Source: CAVPDE01 sp963702565
GTDB taxonomy: Bacteria > Desulfobacterota > DSM-4660 > Desulfatiglandales > HGW-15
DNA: 64,000 bases
Direction: 5' to 3'
Assembly (NCBI GenBank): GCA_963702565.1
Contig: CAVPDE010000005.1
Span: 124,001-188,000, forward strand
The notes under the pieces were generated by a model that searched no databases, was not told the origin of the DNA, and worked only from the letters and a program-made list of their open reading frames with translations. Shown in pieces: positions 14,846 to 23,688 of the stretch (position 1 is the first letter of the stretch; each line of letters starts with the position of its first letter). A program made the position numbers and the translations under genes.

Positions 14846-16310
14846 ATCGCTGGTCCAGGATCTGTACCTTGAGTTCGCCGATCCCTCCGGCAATTTCAAC
14901 CTGCTTGTCGAGGTTGCCTTCGAGAAGTTTGACGTGGCTGGCATCCGCCGGCATCTGGTTCAGGGTCGCGTCCATGGAGATCCACTCGCCCAGGTAGGCT
15001 TCTGTCCACGCATGATAGTAAAACTTATCCCGTGTGTAAACCAGGCCGATGCAAAGCCGCGCCGGGATCCCTGCAGCCCTCAGAAGTGCGGTGAGCAGGG
15101 TCGCGTGTTCATTGCAGTCGCCTTCCCTGGATCGGAGCACTTCCACGGCACTCGGGATGGAGAGAACCGGTTTCTTGTCCACGTTTCGAAAAACCCATTG
15201 AAGGAGTTTCCTGGCGACGGAGACGGGGTCGCGGTCGTCGCCCGCGATCCGTTGCATGGTCTCCAGGATGTTCCTATCCGCGCTCTCGATGTTGAACTCC
15301 GGCTCCAGGAACTCTTTCCACTCGGAGGGGAAATCGTGTCCCCCAAGGGTGTAAGGGGGTGGGTTGGGAATTTTTTCTTTTCGGATCTCAAGAGCCCCCT
15401 CCTGCATTCGCTGGCGGCCGCTGTTCAGAGCAGGGTTTTTGCCGTCCCCTCCGTCCACTTTCACTTTCAGATAGGTCAGCCGGACCGGATCCTTCAGCGG
15501 ACGATCCGGGGCGACGGCGGTCATCTCATAAAGATCAGTCCCTCCCTCGATTTCCAGAGGCGCCCTAGCCGCACTCGATTTAACCGTGGTAAAGCCCATG
15601 AACCCTTCTTCTTTAAGGATCTCTCCGTGTTCGTCGACCCAGAAAGTGAGCGGCTTTCCCCAGAGTTCGGTTTCCAATCGAAACACCTCATAAGTCACCC
15701 GGTGGAGGGTCAGTCCCTCTTTTCCGGTCACCTTGATCTGCAGCTGCTTCTGCATCAAAGTCGAGGGATCAAAAAAAGGTAAAGGAAAGACGTCGCCCTC
15801 CTTTATTTTACGCGAGCGGAAAAAGTAGGTCATGCTCGAAGCGACCATGGGGGCTTGAGTGAGCTTGATCCTTTTTTCGCTCTGCGCCCCGGGACTCAGA
15901 ACGAGGACGTCCCCTTCCACCTTTCCCGACAGGCGAAAACGCACAACGCCGGAGTTCATCATCAACTGGAAGCTTTTCAGCAAAAGGTTCTCGTCCACCT
16001 GGGCCTGGGTGAGCGAGTAAAGGCTTCTGCCGAGGCCCATGAGGTTGAGTTTCAGGAAGAGCTCCTCCTGGATAAAGTACCCCGCCTTGAACGGCCTGAT
16101 CAGGCTCACGGTGTAGCCGATCTTTCGCTCTTTGAGATAAATCTCTCTCCATTCCTTGTCTTGAATTTCGAGGGAGGGGGTCGTGAATTCCTCGCTGCCC
16201 TTGGGCTCTGCAGAGAACTCCGTTTTCCGGATGAGCAGGGTCATCAGGGTCACCCAGAGGAGGACCACAAGAATTCCGGAGAGATGAAAGATGGGGAACG
16301 AACGCCTCAA
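14838..16310 (-). CDS. Membrane-anchored transglutaminase-like protease
   Basis: The protein has 490 residues. An N-terminal hydrophobic anchor (LSGILVVLLWVTLMTLLI) is followed by an extracytoplasmic beta-rich region and a transglutaminase-like domain at about 350-460. The triad is intact: Cys399 in GDCNEHA, His433 in YYHAWTEAYL, and Asp447 in SMDATL. Bacterial members are usually proteases or amidases rather than crosslinkers. The start is a TTG that shares TTGA with the stop of the upstream PHP gene. The operon with an ABC exporter suggests export or maturation of an envelope component (inference). Confidence 0.85.
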   Translation of the reverse strand: MRRSFPIFHLSGILVVLLWVTLMTLLIRKTEFSAEPKGSEEFTTPSLEIQDKEWREIYLKERKIGYTVSLIRPFKAGYFIQEELFLKLNLMGLGRSLYSLTQAQVDENLLLKSFQLMMNSGVVRFRLSGKVEGDVLVLSPGAQSEKRIKLTQAPMVASSMTYFFRSRKIKEGDVFPLPFFDPSTLMQKQLQIKVTGKEGLTLHRVTYEVFRLETELWGKPLTFWVDEHGEILKEEGFMGFTTVKSSAARAPLEIEGGTDLYEMTAVAPDRPLKDPVRLTYLKVKVDGGDGKNPALNSGRQRMQEGALEIRKEKIPNPPPYTLGGHDFPSEWKEFLEPEFNIESADRNILETMQRIAGDDRDPVSVARKLLQWVFRNVDKKPVLSIPSAVEVLRSREGDCNEHATLLTALLRAAGIPARLCIGLVYTRDKFYYHAWTEAYLGEWISMDATLNQMPADASHVKLLEGNLDKQVEIAGGIGELKVQILDQRYD

Positions 16311-16963
16311 AGGGGAAATCCGATTCCTCCGAGAAGAAGACGGGAATTGGACAGGAGCTGCTGGAGCGAATCCGAGGGCAGGCCGGCCCCTTGGGTGACT
16401 TTGGCCGCAAACGCTTCCGTCATGAAATCCCCTGGACCGTGGCTGTCCGAGTTCAGGACCAATCGGGCTCCCGCCTCCGACGCCAGTTTGGCGACGTGCC
16501 CGTTGGTCAGGCTGTGCCCTTTCCTGGCGCTGATTTCAAGGTATACGCCTTTGCTGACCGCAAGCTTCACCTCTTCCGGCCGGATGAGACCCGGATGGGC
16601 GAGGATATCGGCTCCCGCTTCGATCCCTGCCCTGTTGGTTCCGGCGGCCACAGGCTCCGCGATCGTCTCCCCGTGAATCACGACCAGCCGGGCTCCCATC
16701 TCCCTTGACCTTCGAACCAGGGACGGAATGAAAACAGGCGGCACATGCGTTAATTCAACCCCCGGGATGACTTTGACCGACTGCGCATGGTTCAGTTCCT
16801 CGGCCACACGGACGATTCTCGGGACCACATGATCCAGGTTGGAGGAGTCTACGTGATCGGTGATGGCTGCCGCGAGGTAGCCCATGGCTTCGAGCCTCCG
16901 GATCAGTTCCGAAGGAATCAACGCACCGTCGCTGAACAGGGAATGGGTATGCAGATCGATCAT
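16307..16963 (-). CDS. Short PHP-domain phosphoesterase (histidinol-phosphatase-like)
   Basis: The protein has 218 residues covering only the PHP core: MIDLHTHSLFSDG at the N-terminus, TDHVD near residue 36, an HGET segment, AHPG, and NSDSHGPGD near the C-terminus, so the metal ligands are all present. The start at 16963 is supported by GGAGTGAACCC; a longer frame upstream translates the CACAAAGG palindrome and is not real. It heads the operon with the transglutaminase and ABC exporter; the actual substrate is unknown. Confidence 0.85.
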   Translation of the reverse strand: MIDLHTHSLFSDGALIPSELIRRLEAMGYLAAAITDHVDSSNLDHVVPRIVRVAEELNHAQSVKVIPGVELTHVPPVFIPSLVRRSREMGARLVVIHGETIAEPVAAGTNRAGIEAGADILAHPGLIRPEEVKLAVSKGVYLEISARKGHSLTNGHVAKLASEAGARLVLNSDSHGPGDFMTEAFAAKVTQGAGLPSDSLQQLLSNSRLLLGGIGFPL

Positions 16964-16980
16964 GGGTTCACTCCATAGGA

Positions 16981-17064
16981 AGGGACAAAGGGACAGAGAT
17001 TCAAAGGCACAAAGCAGAAAAACCATTCTCCCAGAACCCTTTGTCCCTCTGTGCCTTTGTCCCC
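16981..17064. repeat. Intergenic palindrome, CACAAAGG family (copy 2)
   Basis: The left arm reads AGGGACAAAGGGACAGAG and AAAGGCACAAAGCAG. The right arm reads CCTTTGTCCCTCTGTGCC and TTTGTCCC. It lies 17 bases upstream of the PHP gene start, so it would be in that gene's 5' leader. Confidence 0.7.
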
Positions 17065-17155
17065 CCAAAAATTCGAAAAGCCCAAGAGGTCTACCGGAAC
17101 TCGAATGGTCATGAAACCCCTTGAGCGTGAAAGAGCTCTTTAAGAAATGCCTGGA

Positions 17156-17198
17156 CCCCGTTCTTCGACGGGGTGACGGCTTCTTGCGAAGCCGTCAC
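17156..17198. other. Tandem hairpins overlapping the stop of the DUF151 gene
   Basis: GTGACGGCTTC (17173-17183) pairs perfectly with GAAGCCGTCAC (17188-17198) around a four-base loop, and the stop codon of the minus-strand gene lies in this stem. A second hairpin, CCCCGT/ACGGGG (17156-17173), abuts it. No T-tract follows on the minus strand, so this could stabilise the mRNA end rather than act as a classical terminator. Confidence 0.45.
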
Positions 17199-17692
17199 AT
17201 TTTGTATTTTCCGAAATCGTCCGGGTTGAGTTTCTCCAGGATCTCCTGCCACTTTTTGCCCTGTTCGGTTTTATCTTCCGGCTCCGCCTTCAAATCGATC
17301 TGGGAGGATTTCTTGATCACGTCTTCGGAAACAAAAATAGGAGCGCCCATCCTGAGCGAAAGCGCAAGGGCATCACTCGGCCTCGCGTCAATGGAGATTT
17401 CCTTGCCCTTGTGGTCGAGGTAGATCAGAGCGAAATACGTGTTGTTCTTCAAATCACACACTTCGATCTTGTTTACTTTCACGTCCATGAGGGACATGAT
17501 GTTCTTGAGAAGATCATGAGTCATGGGTCTTGAAAACTTGATCCCCTCGAGCTCGCTGGCAATGGCTGTCGCCTCGAGCAAACCGATCCAGATCGGAAGG
17601 GTCCTCTCGCCTCCTATCTCTTTCAAAATCACGATGGGACTGTTGGTCAGAGGATCGACAGTCAATCCTGCAATGACCATGGGTCTGAGCAT
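17195..17692 (-). CDS. DUF151 / bifunctional nuclease family protein
   Basis: A 165-residue protein with the family's conserved core: PIWIGLLEATAIASELEG, a central RPMTHDLLKNIM segment and SIDARPSDALALSLRMGAPI. Family members in plants and bacteria are called bifunctional nucleases; in Desulfobacterota they are common housekeeping genes of unclear role. The C-terminus (about 30 residues) is charged. Start ATG at 17692, preceded by GGAGGTG; a TTG four codons upstream would bury that site. A promoter-like TTGACA box lies 50 bases upstream. Confidence 0.9.
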   Translation of the reverse strand: MLRPMVIAGLTVDPLTNSPIVILKEIGGERTLPIWIGLLEATAIASELEGIKFSRPMTHDLLKNIMSLMDVKVNKIEVCDLKNNTYFALIYLDHKGKEISIDARPSDALALSLRMGAPIFVSEDVIKKSSQIDLKAEPEDKTEQGKKWQEILEKLNPDDFGKYKM

Positions 17693-17720
17693 GAGCACCT
17701 CCAATGGATCCTTTTGATCT

Positions 17721-17750
17721 ATCTTAGAAACAAGAAATTCCTTTTGTCAA
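17721..17750 (-). promoter_or_regulatory. Candidate sigma-70 promoter for the DUF151 gene
   Basis: On the minus strand TTGACA (17750-17745) and TAAGAT (17726-17721) are 18 bp apart, and the -10 box ends 28 bases before the ATG at 17692. Confidence 0.5.
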
Positions 17751-17875
17751 CATAATCTCGGGGCTCGGACATTTTTGAGAAAGTCTTTAAGGGCGGTCCC
17801 AGGCGCATAAAAAACTTGATTTGCGGAGTGAAACCGACTTATCTATAGCTTAGACGATACTCCCTTTGAACCATC

Positions 17876-20425
17876 ATGAAGTCAGCCGACAAAGAGATTC
17901 TCTATCCTTACCTCCTTGAGGACAAGCCGAGGTTCCTGCTGGGATGGGTGCTCTATGCCCTTTTCCGGAGAGCCAAGGTCGACGAAAACGCGATGGAGGG
18001 CTTGAAAGAGCTCCAAAAAGAGGGCACGGTGGTCTATGCGACCAAGTACCGCGGCCACCTCGATTACCTTCTCTATCACTACAATCTCAGAAGAAGACGG
18101 CTTCCTTACCCCAAAATCGCCTTTGATCTCAACATGTCTCTGCTTTTGCCCGTGACTCGCTTTTTCAAGGTCCTCTTCTCCCAGCTCTCCTTCTTCTACC
18201 GATCGGGAAAATTCCCCAGCCCCTATCAGACCAGCTTCTACGGCAAAGCGATGCAGGAAGGCAAGCCCTCCCTCATCTTTCTCATCGACCCGAAGCGCTT
18301 CATCAGCCGGTTTATTCACGCTGAAAAAGATCATCTCCAGTTTCTTCTTGAAACTCAGAGAAACATGGATCGTCCCATCTTCATCGTCCCTCAGCTCATT
18401 CTCTATGAGACCTCCGTGGAGAAGGATTATGAAACGCTCACGGACATCCTATTCGGGTACCGGGACTATCCCAGCGTGATCAGAAAGATCCTGATGTTTG
18501 CAAAACACAGGGGCGAGGCTTTCATCGATTTCGGCCAACCTCTGGACCTCCGAGCATATCTCCAGTCTCAACCGCCGGACCGCCCTCTCCATGCCATGGT
18601 CTCAGAAATCCGGGACGCGCTCATTGAGAGCATCGACAGCAGGAAAAGAGTGATCCTCGGGCCGATCATGAAGTCCCGGCAACAGCTCAAGGAAATGGTC
18701 CTCATGGACCCCAAGGTGAGCGAGAAGATCGAGAGCACCGCCGCCTCTGAGAAAAAGAGCCTGAGCTATGCCCGGAAAAAAGCGGGCGAGTACTTCGATG
18801 AAATTGCCGCGGATTTCAATATCACCTATCTTCACCTTTTCGACATCGGTCTCCGATGGCTTTGGAAGAAGCTCTTTGAAGGGATTGATGTGGATTCTTC
18901 CGTGCTGGGCATGGTCAAAGAGTGGGCGCGAAAAGGGCCTCTCATCTTCATCCCCTCCCACAAGAGCCACATTGACTATTTGCTCCTCAATTACGTGCTC
19001 CATGCATCCCACATGCACATTCCCCGAGTGGCAGCCGGGAAAAACCTGGCCTTCTGGCCCCTCGGATACATTTTCAGGAAAGCCGGCGCGTTCTTCATCC
19101 GCCGCTCCTTCCGAGAGCCGCGGCTCTATGTGGAGGTCTTCAACCGGTACATCAAGGCCCTTCTGGAAGAAGGGCATCCCCTGGAGGTTTATATCGAAGG
19201 AGGCCGAAGCCGGAACGGAAAACTGGTTCTTCCGAAAACAGGTTTTCTTTCCATCCTTCTTCAGGCTCATGCCGAGGGGTTCTGCAAGGATCTCGTGTTC
19301 GTCCCCACCTCCATGGTCTATGACCGAATCATGGAAGAGAAGTCTTACCGAAAAGAACTCGAGGGCGGGGTAAAGGAGCAGGAGAAGCTCAAACACATTA
19401 TCGGAGCCAGACGACTTCTGAAGCGGAAGTACGGAAAGGTCTACATTCGCTTCAGCCCGCCCGTCTCGCTCAATGAGTACCTCGAGCAAACGAAGCTCGA
19501 GCCGCGGGAACTTCCCAGGCGCTTTGCGTTTCACCTGGTCAAGGCCATCAACGATGTGACCCTGGTCACCCCTCTCACCCTTGTGGCAACGGCTATTCTG
19601 GGCGCACACCGGCGCGGATTCCTTTACTCGGAGATCCTCGAAACGGTGGAGACCCTGATCCGCTTTCTGAAGGCTTACAGCCTTCCGATGGCCGCGAGTC
19701 TCGGAGATTCCAACAGAGCCACGCAGGAAACCCTCTCCCTGCTGCTAAACTGGAAGATCGTGGACGTGCTGGAAGACGTGGACCAGGAAGAAGAGACGTT
19801 TTATTTTGTGGAAGACGACAAGAAAGTTGAGCTCGAATATTACAAGAACAACATCATTCATTTCTTCATCCCCCATGCCCTTGTCGCCACCTCCCTGTTG
19901 ACAGGAAGGGAGGCTGAAAAGCCGCTGGACTCTATTCTCAAGGATTACACCTTCATGAAGACCCTCCTCAAGAACGAATTTCTCTTCGACGAAGTAGAAA
20001 ACGAGAGGGAGAAGGTCGGATCCGTCCTCGACTATTTTCTGGAAGCTTCCTTTGTAAGTTCCTCGGCGGAAAAGGCCGCCTTCAAGATCACCAGAATGGG
20101 TTTTGACAAGCTGCCCGCCTGGGCCAGCCTGACCAAGACGTTCCTGGAATCCTACTGGATCGCCACCAAGGCCATGGCCCATCAAAAGAACCTTGGGCTA
20201 AAAGAGGAGGCGCTCCTCAAGAAGATGAGCTACCTGGGGAGAAGGTTTCACAAGCTGGGGGTCGTGGACCACGTGGGAGCCCTGTCAAGGCTCAATTTCA
20301 CCAACGCCGTTGCGGTGATAAAAAAAGACTTCCTGCGACGCCGCCCCCAAAAAGAGCAGGAGCCGCTGGAGGTTCTCTCGCAGCTCAGCCAGAAGATCTA
20401 TGAGCTATCTCGCCACGGGCAATAG
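17876..20425 (+). CDS. PlsB-like glycerol-3-phosphate acyltransferase with a duplicated, degenerate N-terminal acyltransferase region
   Basis: The protein has 849 residues. The central domain has all four acyltransferase blocks: HKSHID (HX4D, His362-Asp367), GAFFIRRSF, EGGRSR (441-446) and VPTSMVYDR. This matches PlsB, which acylates sn-glycerol 3-phosphate at position 1. Residues 45-150 look like a second copy, YRGHLDYLL (around 58-66), but the catalytic His four residues before the Asp is missing, so this copy is probably inactive. The C-terminal 300 residues are helical as in PlsB. No clear ribosome-binding site precedes the ATG. It converges on ppdK. Specificity is inferred from the family only. 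Confidence 0.85.
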   Translation: MKSADKEILYPYLLEDKPRFLLGWVLYALFRRAKVDENAMEGLKELQKEGTVVYATKYRGHLDYLLYHYNLRRRRLPYPKIAFDLNMSLLLPVTRFFKVLFSQLSFFYRSGKFPSPYQTSFYGKAMQEGKPSLIFLIDPKRFISRFIHAEKDHLQFLLETQRNMDRPIFIVPQLILYETSVEKDYETLTDILFGYRDYPSVIRKILMFAKHRGEAFIDFGQPLDLRAYLQSQPPDRPLHAMVSEIRDALIESIDSRKRVILGPIMKSRQQLKEMVLMDPKVSEKIESTAASEKKSLSYARKKAGEYFDEIAADFNITYLHLFDIGLRWLWKKLFEGIDVDSSVLGMVKEWARKGPLIFIPSHKSHIDYLLLNYVLHASHMHIPRVAAGKNLAFWPLGYIFRKAGAFFIRRSFREPRLYVEVFNRYIKALLEEGHPLEVYIEGGRSRNGKLVLPKTGFLSILLQAHAEGFCKDLVFVPTSMVYDRIMEEKSYRKELEGGVKEQEKLKHIIGARRLLKRKYGKVYIRFSPPVSLNEYLEQTKLEPRELPRRFAFHLVKAINDVTLVTPLTLVATAILGAHRRGFLYSEILETVETLIRFLKAYSLPMAASLGDSNRATQETLSLLLNWKIVDVLEDVDQEEETFYFVEDDKKVELEYYKNNIIHFFIPHALVATSLLTGREAEKPLDSILKDYTFMKTLLKNEFLFDEVENEREKVGSVLDYFLEASFVSSSAEKAAFKITRMGFDKLPAWASLTKTFLESYWIATKAMAHQKNLGLKEEALLKKMSYLGRRFHKLGVVDHVGALSRLNFTNAVAVIKKDFLRRRPQKEQEPLEVLSQLSQKIYELSRHGQ

Positions 20426-20434
20426 ACAAAAGAC

Positions 20435-20456
20435 GGAAAAAGGTTAAGCTTTTTCC
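20435..20456. terminator. Bidirectional intrinsic terminator
   Basis: GGAAAAAG (20435-20442) pairs with CTTTTTCC (20449-20456) and is followed by TTTT. Flanking CAAAA and TTTTG can extend the stem. It lies between the convergent plsB-like and ppdK genes, ten bases after the first stop. Confidence 0.65.
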
Positions 20457-20463
20457 TTTTGCC

Positions 20464-23262
20464 TTATACGAACTTGAACTCCGCCTCTTTGAGCTTGGCA
20501 TGGGCGGCAGCCAGTCTCGCAATAGGGACCCTCAGAGGGGAACAGGAGACATAGTTGAGCTTGATGTGGTGGCAGAACCGGATGGCATCCGGGTGCCCGC
20601 CGTGTTCCCCGCAAATTCCCACCTTAATCTCCGGCCTCGCCTTTCTGGCCCACTCCACGGTGATCATCATGAGGCGGCCTACGCCCTTCATGTCCAGAAT
20701 CTCAAAGGGGTTGTGCTGCAGGATTCCCCTCTCGTTATAGAGAGGCAGGAACTTGTTTTCCGCGTCTTCCCGGGAGAAGGAGAACGTGGCCTGGGTGAGG
20801 TCATTGGTCCCGAAGGACATGAACTCCGCCAGTTCCGCAAGCCGGCCGGCCCGCATGCACGCTCGCACGACTTCGATCATGGTTCCGAATTTAAAGGGGA
20901 CCTGGATCCCGAACTTCTTTTCCACCTCCTGATGGATCCTGGTCACGTGGTCCCTCACAAAGACCAGTTCCTGGAGCGTGCACACCTGGGGAACCATGAT
21001 TTCGGGCGCGACCGGCACCCCTTCTTTGATGCATTCTGCCGCCGCCTCCAGGATGGCCTGGACCTGCATGGAGTAGATTTCAGGATAGGTGATGCCCAGT
21101 CGCACGCCCCTGTGTCCCAGCATGGGGTTGGTCTCGGAAAGAGCCCTCACTTTCTGGAGCATGCTCTCCTTTGCCGTGATGAGGTCCTCTTCCAGGTGTT
21201 TGTGCTTCAATTCCGCGAGACCCAGGGTGATTGTCTCCAGGTTTGCAGAGTACTTGCTGTGGAGTTCGGGATCAAGAAGCTTGAGGGTGTCCGGCAGGTC
21301 TGCCATGAGTTCCACGGTCCGTTTGAGTTCTTTAAGGTGTTCAATCTCATCCACCAGCTCATCTTCAGAGGGAAGGAACTCATGGATCGGAGGGTCCAGA
21401 AGCCGGACGGTGACCGGCCTGCCGTCCATGATTCTAAGGATATCCTTGAGATCTTCACGCTGGAAAGGGAGGAGCCTGGCCACGCACTGGTCCCTCTCCT
21501 CTGCGCTCTCCGCAAGAATCAATTGCTGCATGATGGGGAGCCGCTCCTGCTGATTGAACATCCGCTCTGTGCGGCAAAGGCCGATTCCCACTGCGCCGTA
21601 GCTCTTGGCCTTAGCCGCGGTATCAGGCGTATCCGCATTGGCCATCACTTTCAGATCGGCCATATCATCCGCCCATCCGAGCAGGACGAGCAGATCCTCC
21701 ACAAACTCGGGCTCGATCGTGGGAACAACCCCCTGGTACACATGGCCCGTGCTTCCGTCTATGGTGATCACGTCTCCTTCCCTGAGGGTCACTCCGGCAA
21801 TGAGGGCTTCCTTTGCAAGATCGTTGATTCGAATCGCTTCACAGCCCGAGACGCAGGGCTTGCCCATGCTTCTGGCCACCACGGCAGCGTGAGAGGTCTT
21901 GCCACCGCGGCTCGTGAGGATGCCCTGGGCCGCAAAAAAACCGTGGATATCGTCCGGTTTGGTTTCTTCCCTGACCAGAATCACCTTTTCGCCCAGTTTC
22001 CCTTTGCTCTCGGCCCTGTCCGCATCAAAGACGATCTTTCCGCTGGCAGCGCCGGGCGATGCAGGGAGGCCCTGGGCCAGAACCTGCACCTTGGCCTTGG
22101 GATCGAGGCGCGGGTGAAGCAGTTGGGCGAGCATGTCTGGCTGAATCCGCAGGATGGCCTGCGGTTCCGAGATCAAGCCTTCATTGACCATGTCGATGGA
22201 GGTCTTGATGAAGGCCGAGGCGTTCATTTTGCCGTTCCGGGTTTGAAGGCACCAGAGCTTCCCTTTTTCAATGGTGAACTCGAAATCCTGCACTTCGCGG
22301 TAATAGGTCTCCAGGGTGTGTCGCAGACCCTCCAGTTGTTTGTAGACTTCCGGCATGTCTTTTCGAAGCTCGATGATCGGCTTGGGGGTTCTGATCCCTG
22401 CCACCACGTCTTCCCCCTGGGCGTTGATCATGTATTCCCCGAAAAGCCGGTTTTCTCCCGTACCGGGATTCCGGGTAAACGCAACGCCCGTGGCGCTGTC
22501 GTTTCCCAGGTTCCCGAAGACCATGGTGCACACGTTCACCGCCGTACCGTGCGCCATCTCCGGGGTAATACGAAATTCTTTGCGGTAGTCCACGGCCCGC
22601 TTTCCCATCCACGATCGGAAAACCGCTTCAATCGCAAGTTCCAGTTGAACGTAGGGATCCTCTGGAAAGGGTTTCCGCATCTTCTTGCTCACGAGATCCA
22701 CGAACGCTCCTGAGGCCTCCTTCAGCGACGCCGCATCCAGCTGCGTGTCGTCCTTTGCCCCGGTTTTCTCCTTGATGCGGCTAAAAATCTGGTCAAAGTC
22801 CTCGTCGGGCATTCCCAGCGCCACTGAGCCGAAGAGCTGGATGAAGCGCCGGTAAGCGTCGTAGCCGAACCGCTCGTTTTGGGTCATTTTGATGAGAGCC
22901 GGAAGGCTTTTGCTGTTGAGACCCAGATTCAGGATCGTGTCCATCATCCCTGGCATGGACATGGCGGCCCCGGATCTCACGGAGACCAGCAGGGGTTGTT
23001 CTCCACTGCCGAATCCCCGGCCTGTCTTCTTCTCAAGGTAAGCCATGGACTCCCTGACCTGGTGCATCAGGTCCTGTTGAAGCCCTTCTTTTTTTTGCGC
23101 CAAATACGACAGACACGCCTCAGTGGAAATGACAAATCCAGGAGGCACGGGGAGGCCGATTCGCGTCATTTCGCACAGGTTCGCCCCTTTCCCGCCCAGG
23201 AGCTTCTTGTTCTTGCCGTCCCCTTCTTCAAAAGTGTAAACCACCTTGTTGCTGGAACCCAT
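20464..23262 (-). CDS. ppdK: Pyruvate, phosphate dikinase
   Basis: A 932-residue enzyme that interconverts pyruvate + ATP + Pi and PEP + AMP + PPi. The N-terminal ATP-grasp region begins LLGGKGANLCEM. The phospho-carrier His is His458 in RGGKTSHAAVVARSMGKP. The C-terminal PEP/pyruvate barrel ends with GICGEHGGHPDAIRFC (the catalytic Cys at about 884). The extra length over the roughly 880-residue norm is modest. The ribosome-binding site TAGGAGGAG is strong. It shares its strand with the small gene at 23330 and an FmdB gene. In this anaerobic setting it supports gluconeogenesis or PPi-linked flux (inference). Confidence 0.97.
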   Translation of the reverse strand: MGSSNKVVYTFEEGDGKNKKLLGGKGANLCEMTRIGLPVPPGFVISTEACLSYLAQKKEGLQQDLMHQVRESMAYLEKKTGRGFGSGEQPLLVSVRSGAAMSMPGMMDTILNLGLNSKSLPALIKMTQNERFGYDAYRRFIQLFGSVALGMPDEDFDQIFSRIKEKTGAKDDTQLDAASLKEASGAFVDLVSKKMRKPFPEDPYVQLELAIEAVFRSWMGKRAVDYRKEFRITPEMAHGTAVNVCTMVFGNLGNDSATGVAFTRNPGTGENRLFGEYMINAQGEDVVAGIRTPKPIIELRKDMPEVYKQLEGLRHTLETYYREVQDFEFTIEKGKLWCLQTRNGKMNASAFIKTSIDMVNEGLISEPQAILRIQPDMLAQLLHPRLDPKAKVQVLAQGLPASPGAASGKIVFDADRAESKGKLGEKVILVREETKPDDIHGFFAAQGILTSRGGKTSHAAVVARSMGKPCVSGCEAIRINDLAKEALIAGVTLREGDVITIDGSTGHVYQGVVPTIEPEFVEDLLVLLGWADDMADLKVMANADTPDTAAKAKSYGAVGIGLCRTERMFNQQERLPIMQQLILAESAEERDQCVARLLPFQREDLKDILRIMDGRPVTVRLLDPPIHEFLPSEDELVDEIEHLKELKRTVELMADLPDTLKLLDPELHSKYSANLETITLGLAELKHKHLEEDLITAKESMLQKVRALSETNPMLGHRGVRLGITYPEIYSMQVQAILEAAAECIKEGVPVAPEIMVPQVCTLQELVFVRDHVTRIHQEVEKKFGIQVPFKFGTMIEVVRACMRAGRLAELAEFMSFGTNDLTQATFSFSREDAENKFLPLYNERGILQHNPFEILDMKGVGRLMMITVEWARKARPEIKVGICGEHGGHPDAIRFCHHIKLNYVSCSPLRVPIARLAAAHAKLKEAEFKFV

Positions 23263-23329
23263 GTTCTCCTCCTAAAGTTAGGATTAGCCGATGACCCGTT
23301 GGTGCAGGGGTAATCAGCGATCATAGCAT

Positions 23330-23674
23330 TCAGTGCTGTTTCTTGAACGCGATCACCTTGGAAGCTTTCTCCGGGGACTTCGGGCCTCGCGGCCGACCAT
23401 TCTCTTCCGGTGTTTCGCCGGGAAAAACCCTCCTCACTTTTTCCAATCGCATGGTCTGCCCCCCCATGGTGAAGGAGGCCCCATGGATGTATTCTTCCCT
23501 CAGGATCCACGTGACCGACTGAGCAGGGATGGTCAGAAGGAGCAACGTCACCTGGTACCAGTCTTTCTTGACATCCGGGTTGATCCCCTCAATGCGCGCG
23601 TAAGCCACGGGCTGATCCTGATAGTGGATCAGAAGCACATCCCCTTCCCTGTTGACAGCCTTCTCATTCTTCAT
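23330..23674 (-). CDS. Conserved-looking hypothetical protein
   Basis: The 114 residues include a beta-rich first 85 (VLLIHYQDQPVAYARIEGI, then VTWILREEYIHGASFTMGG) and a basic, disordered tail (ENGRPRGPKSPEKASKVIAF). The fold suggests a small OB- or SH3-like domain, but I cannot name the family. It lies between ppdK (67 bases downstream) and an FmdB gene (14 bases upstream) on the same strand. Confidence 0.65.
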   Translation of the reverse strand: MKNEKAVNREGDVLLIHYQDQPVAYARIEGINPDVKKDWYQVTLLLLTIPAQSVTWILREEYIHGASFTMGGQTMRLEKVRRVFPGETPEENGRPRGPKSPEKASKVIAFKKQH

Positions 23675-23688
23675 GGATCAAGAGCCTG

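Noticed and set aside
16964..17068. N-terminal extension of the short PHP protein.
   Set aside because: The extra 35 codons translate a CACAAAGG palindrome and lie before a good GGAG site at the chosen ATG.
17808..17850. A plus-strand promoter (TTGATT/TATCTA) for the plsB-like gene.
   Set aside because: The -10 box matches only three of six positions and the spacing is 18; too weak to list as a feature.
18602..19609. A 335-codon minus-strand frame within the plsB-like gene.
   Set aside because: Antisense to conserved acyltransferase blocks, with no ribosome-binding site or recognisable domain.
20500..22713. A 737-codon plus-strand frame opposite ppdK.
   Set aside because: It is antisense to a gene with all catalytic motifs; its His/Gly/Arg-rich product has no family resemblance.
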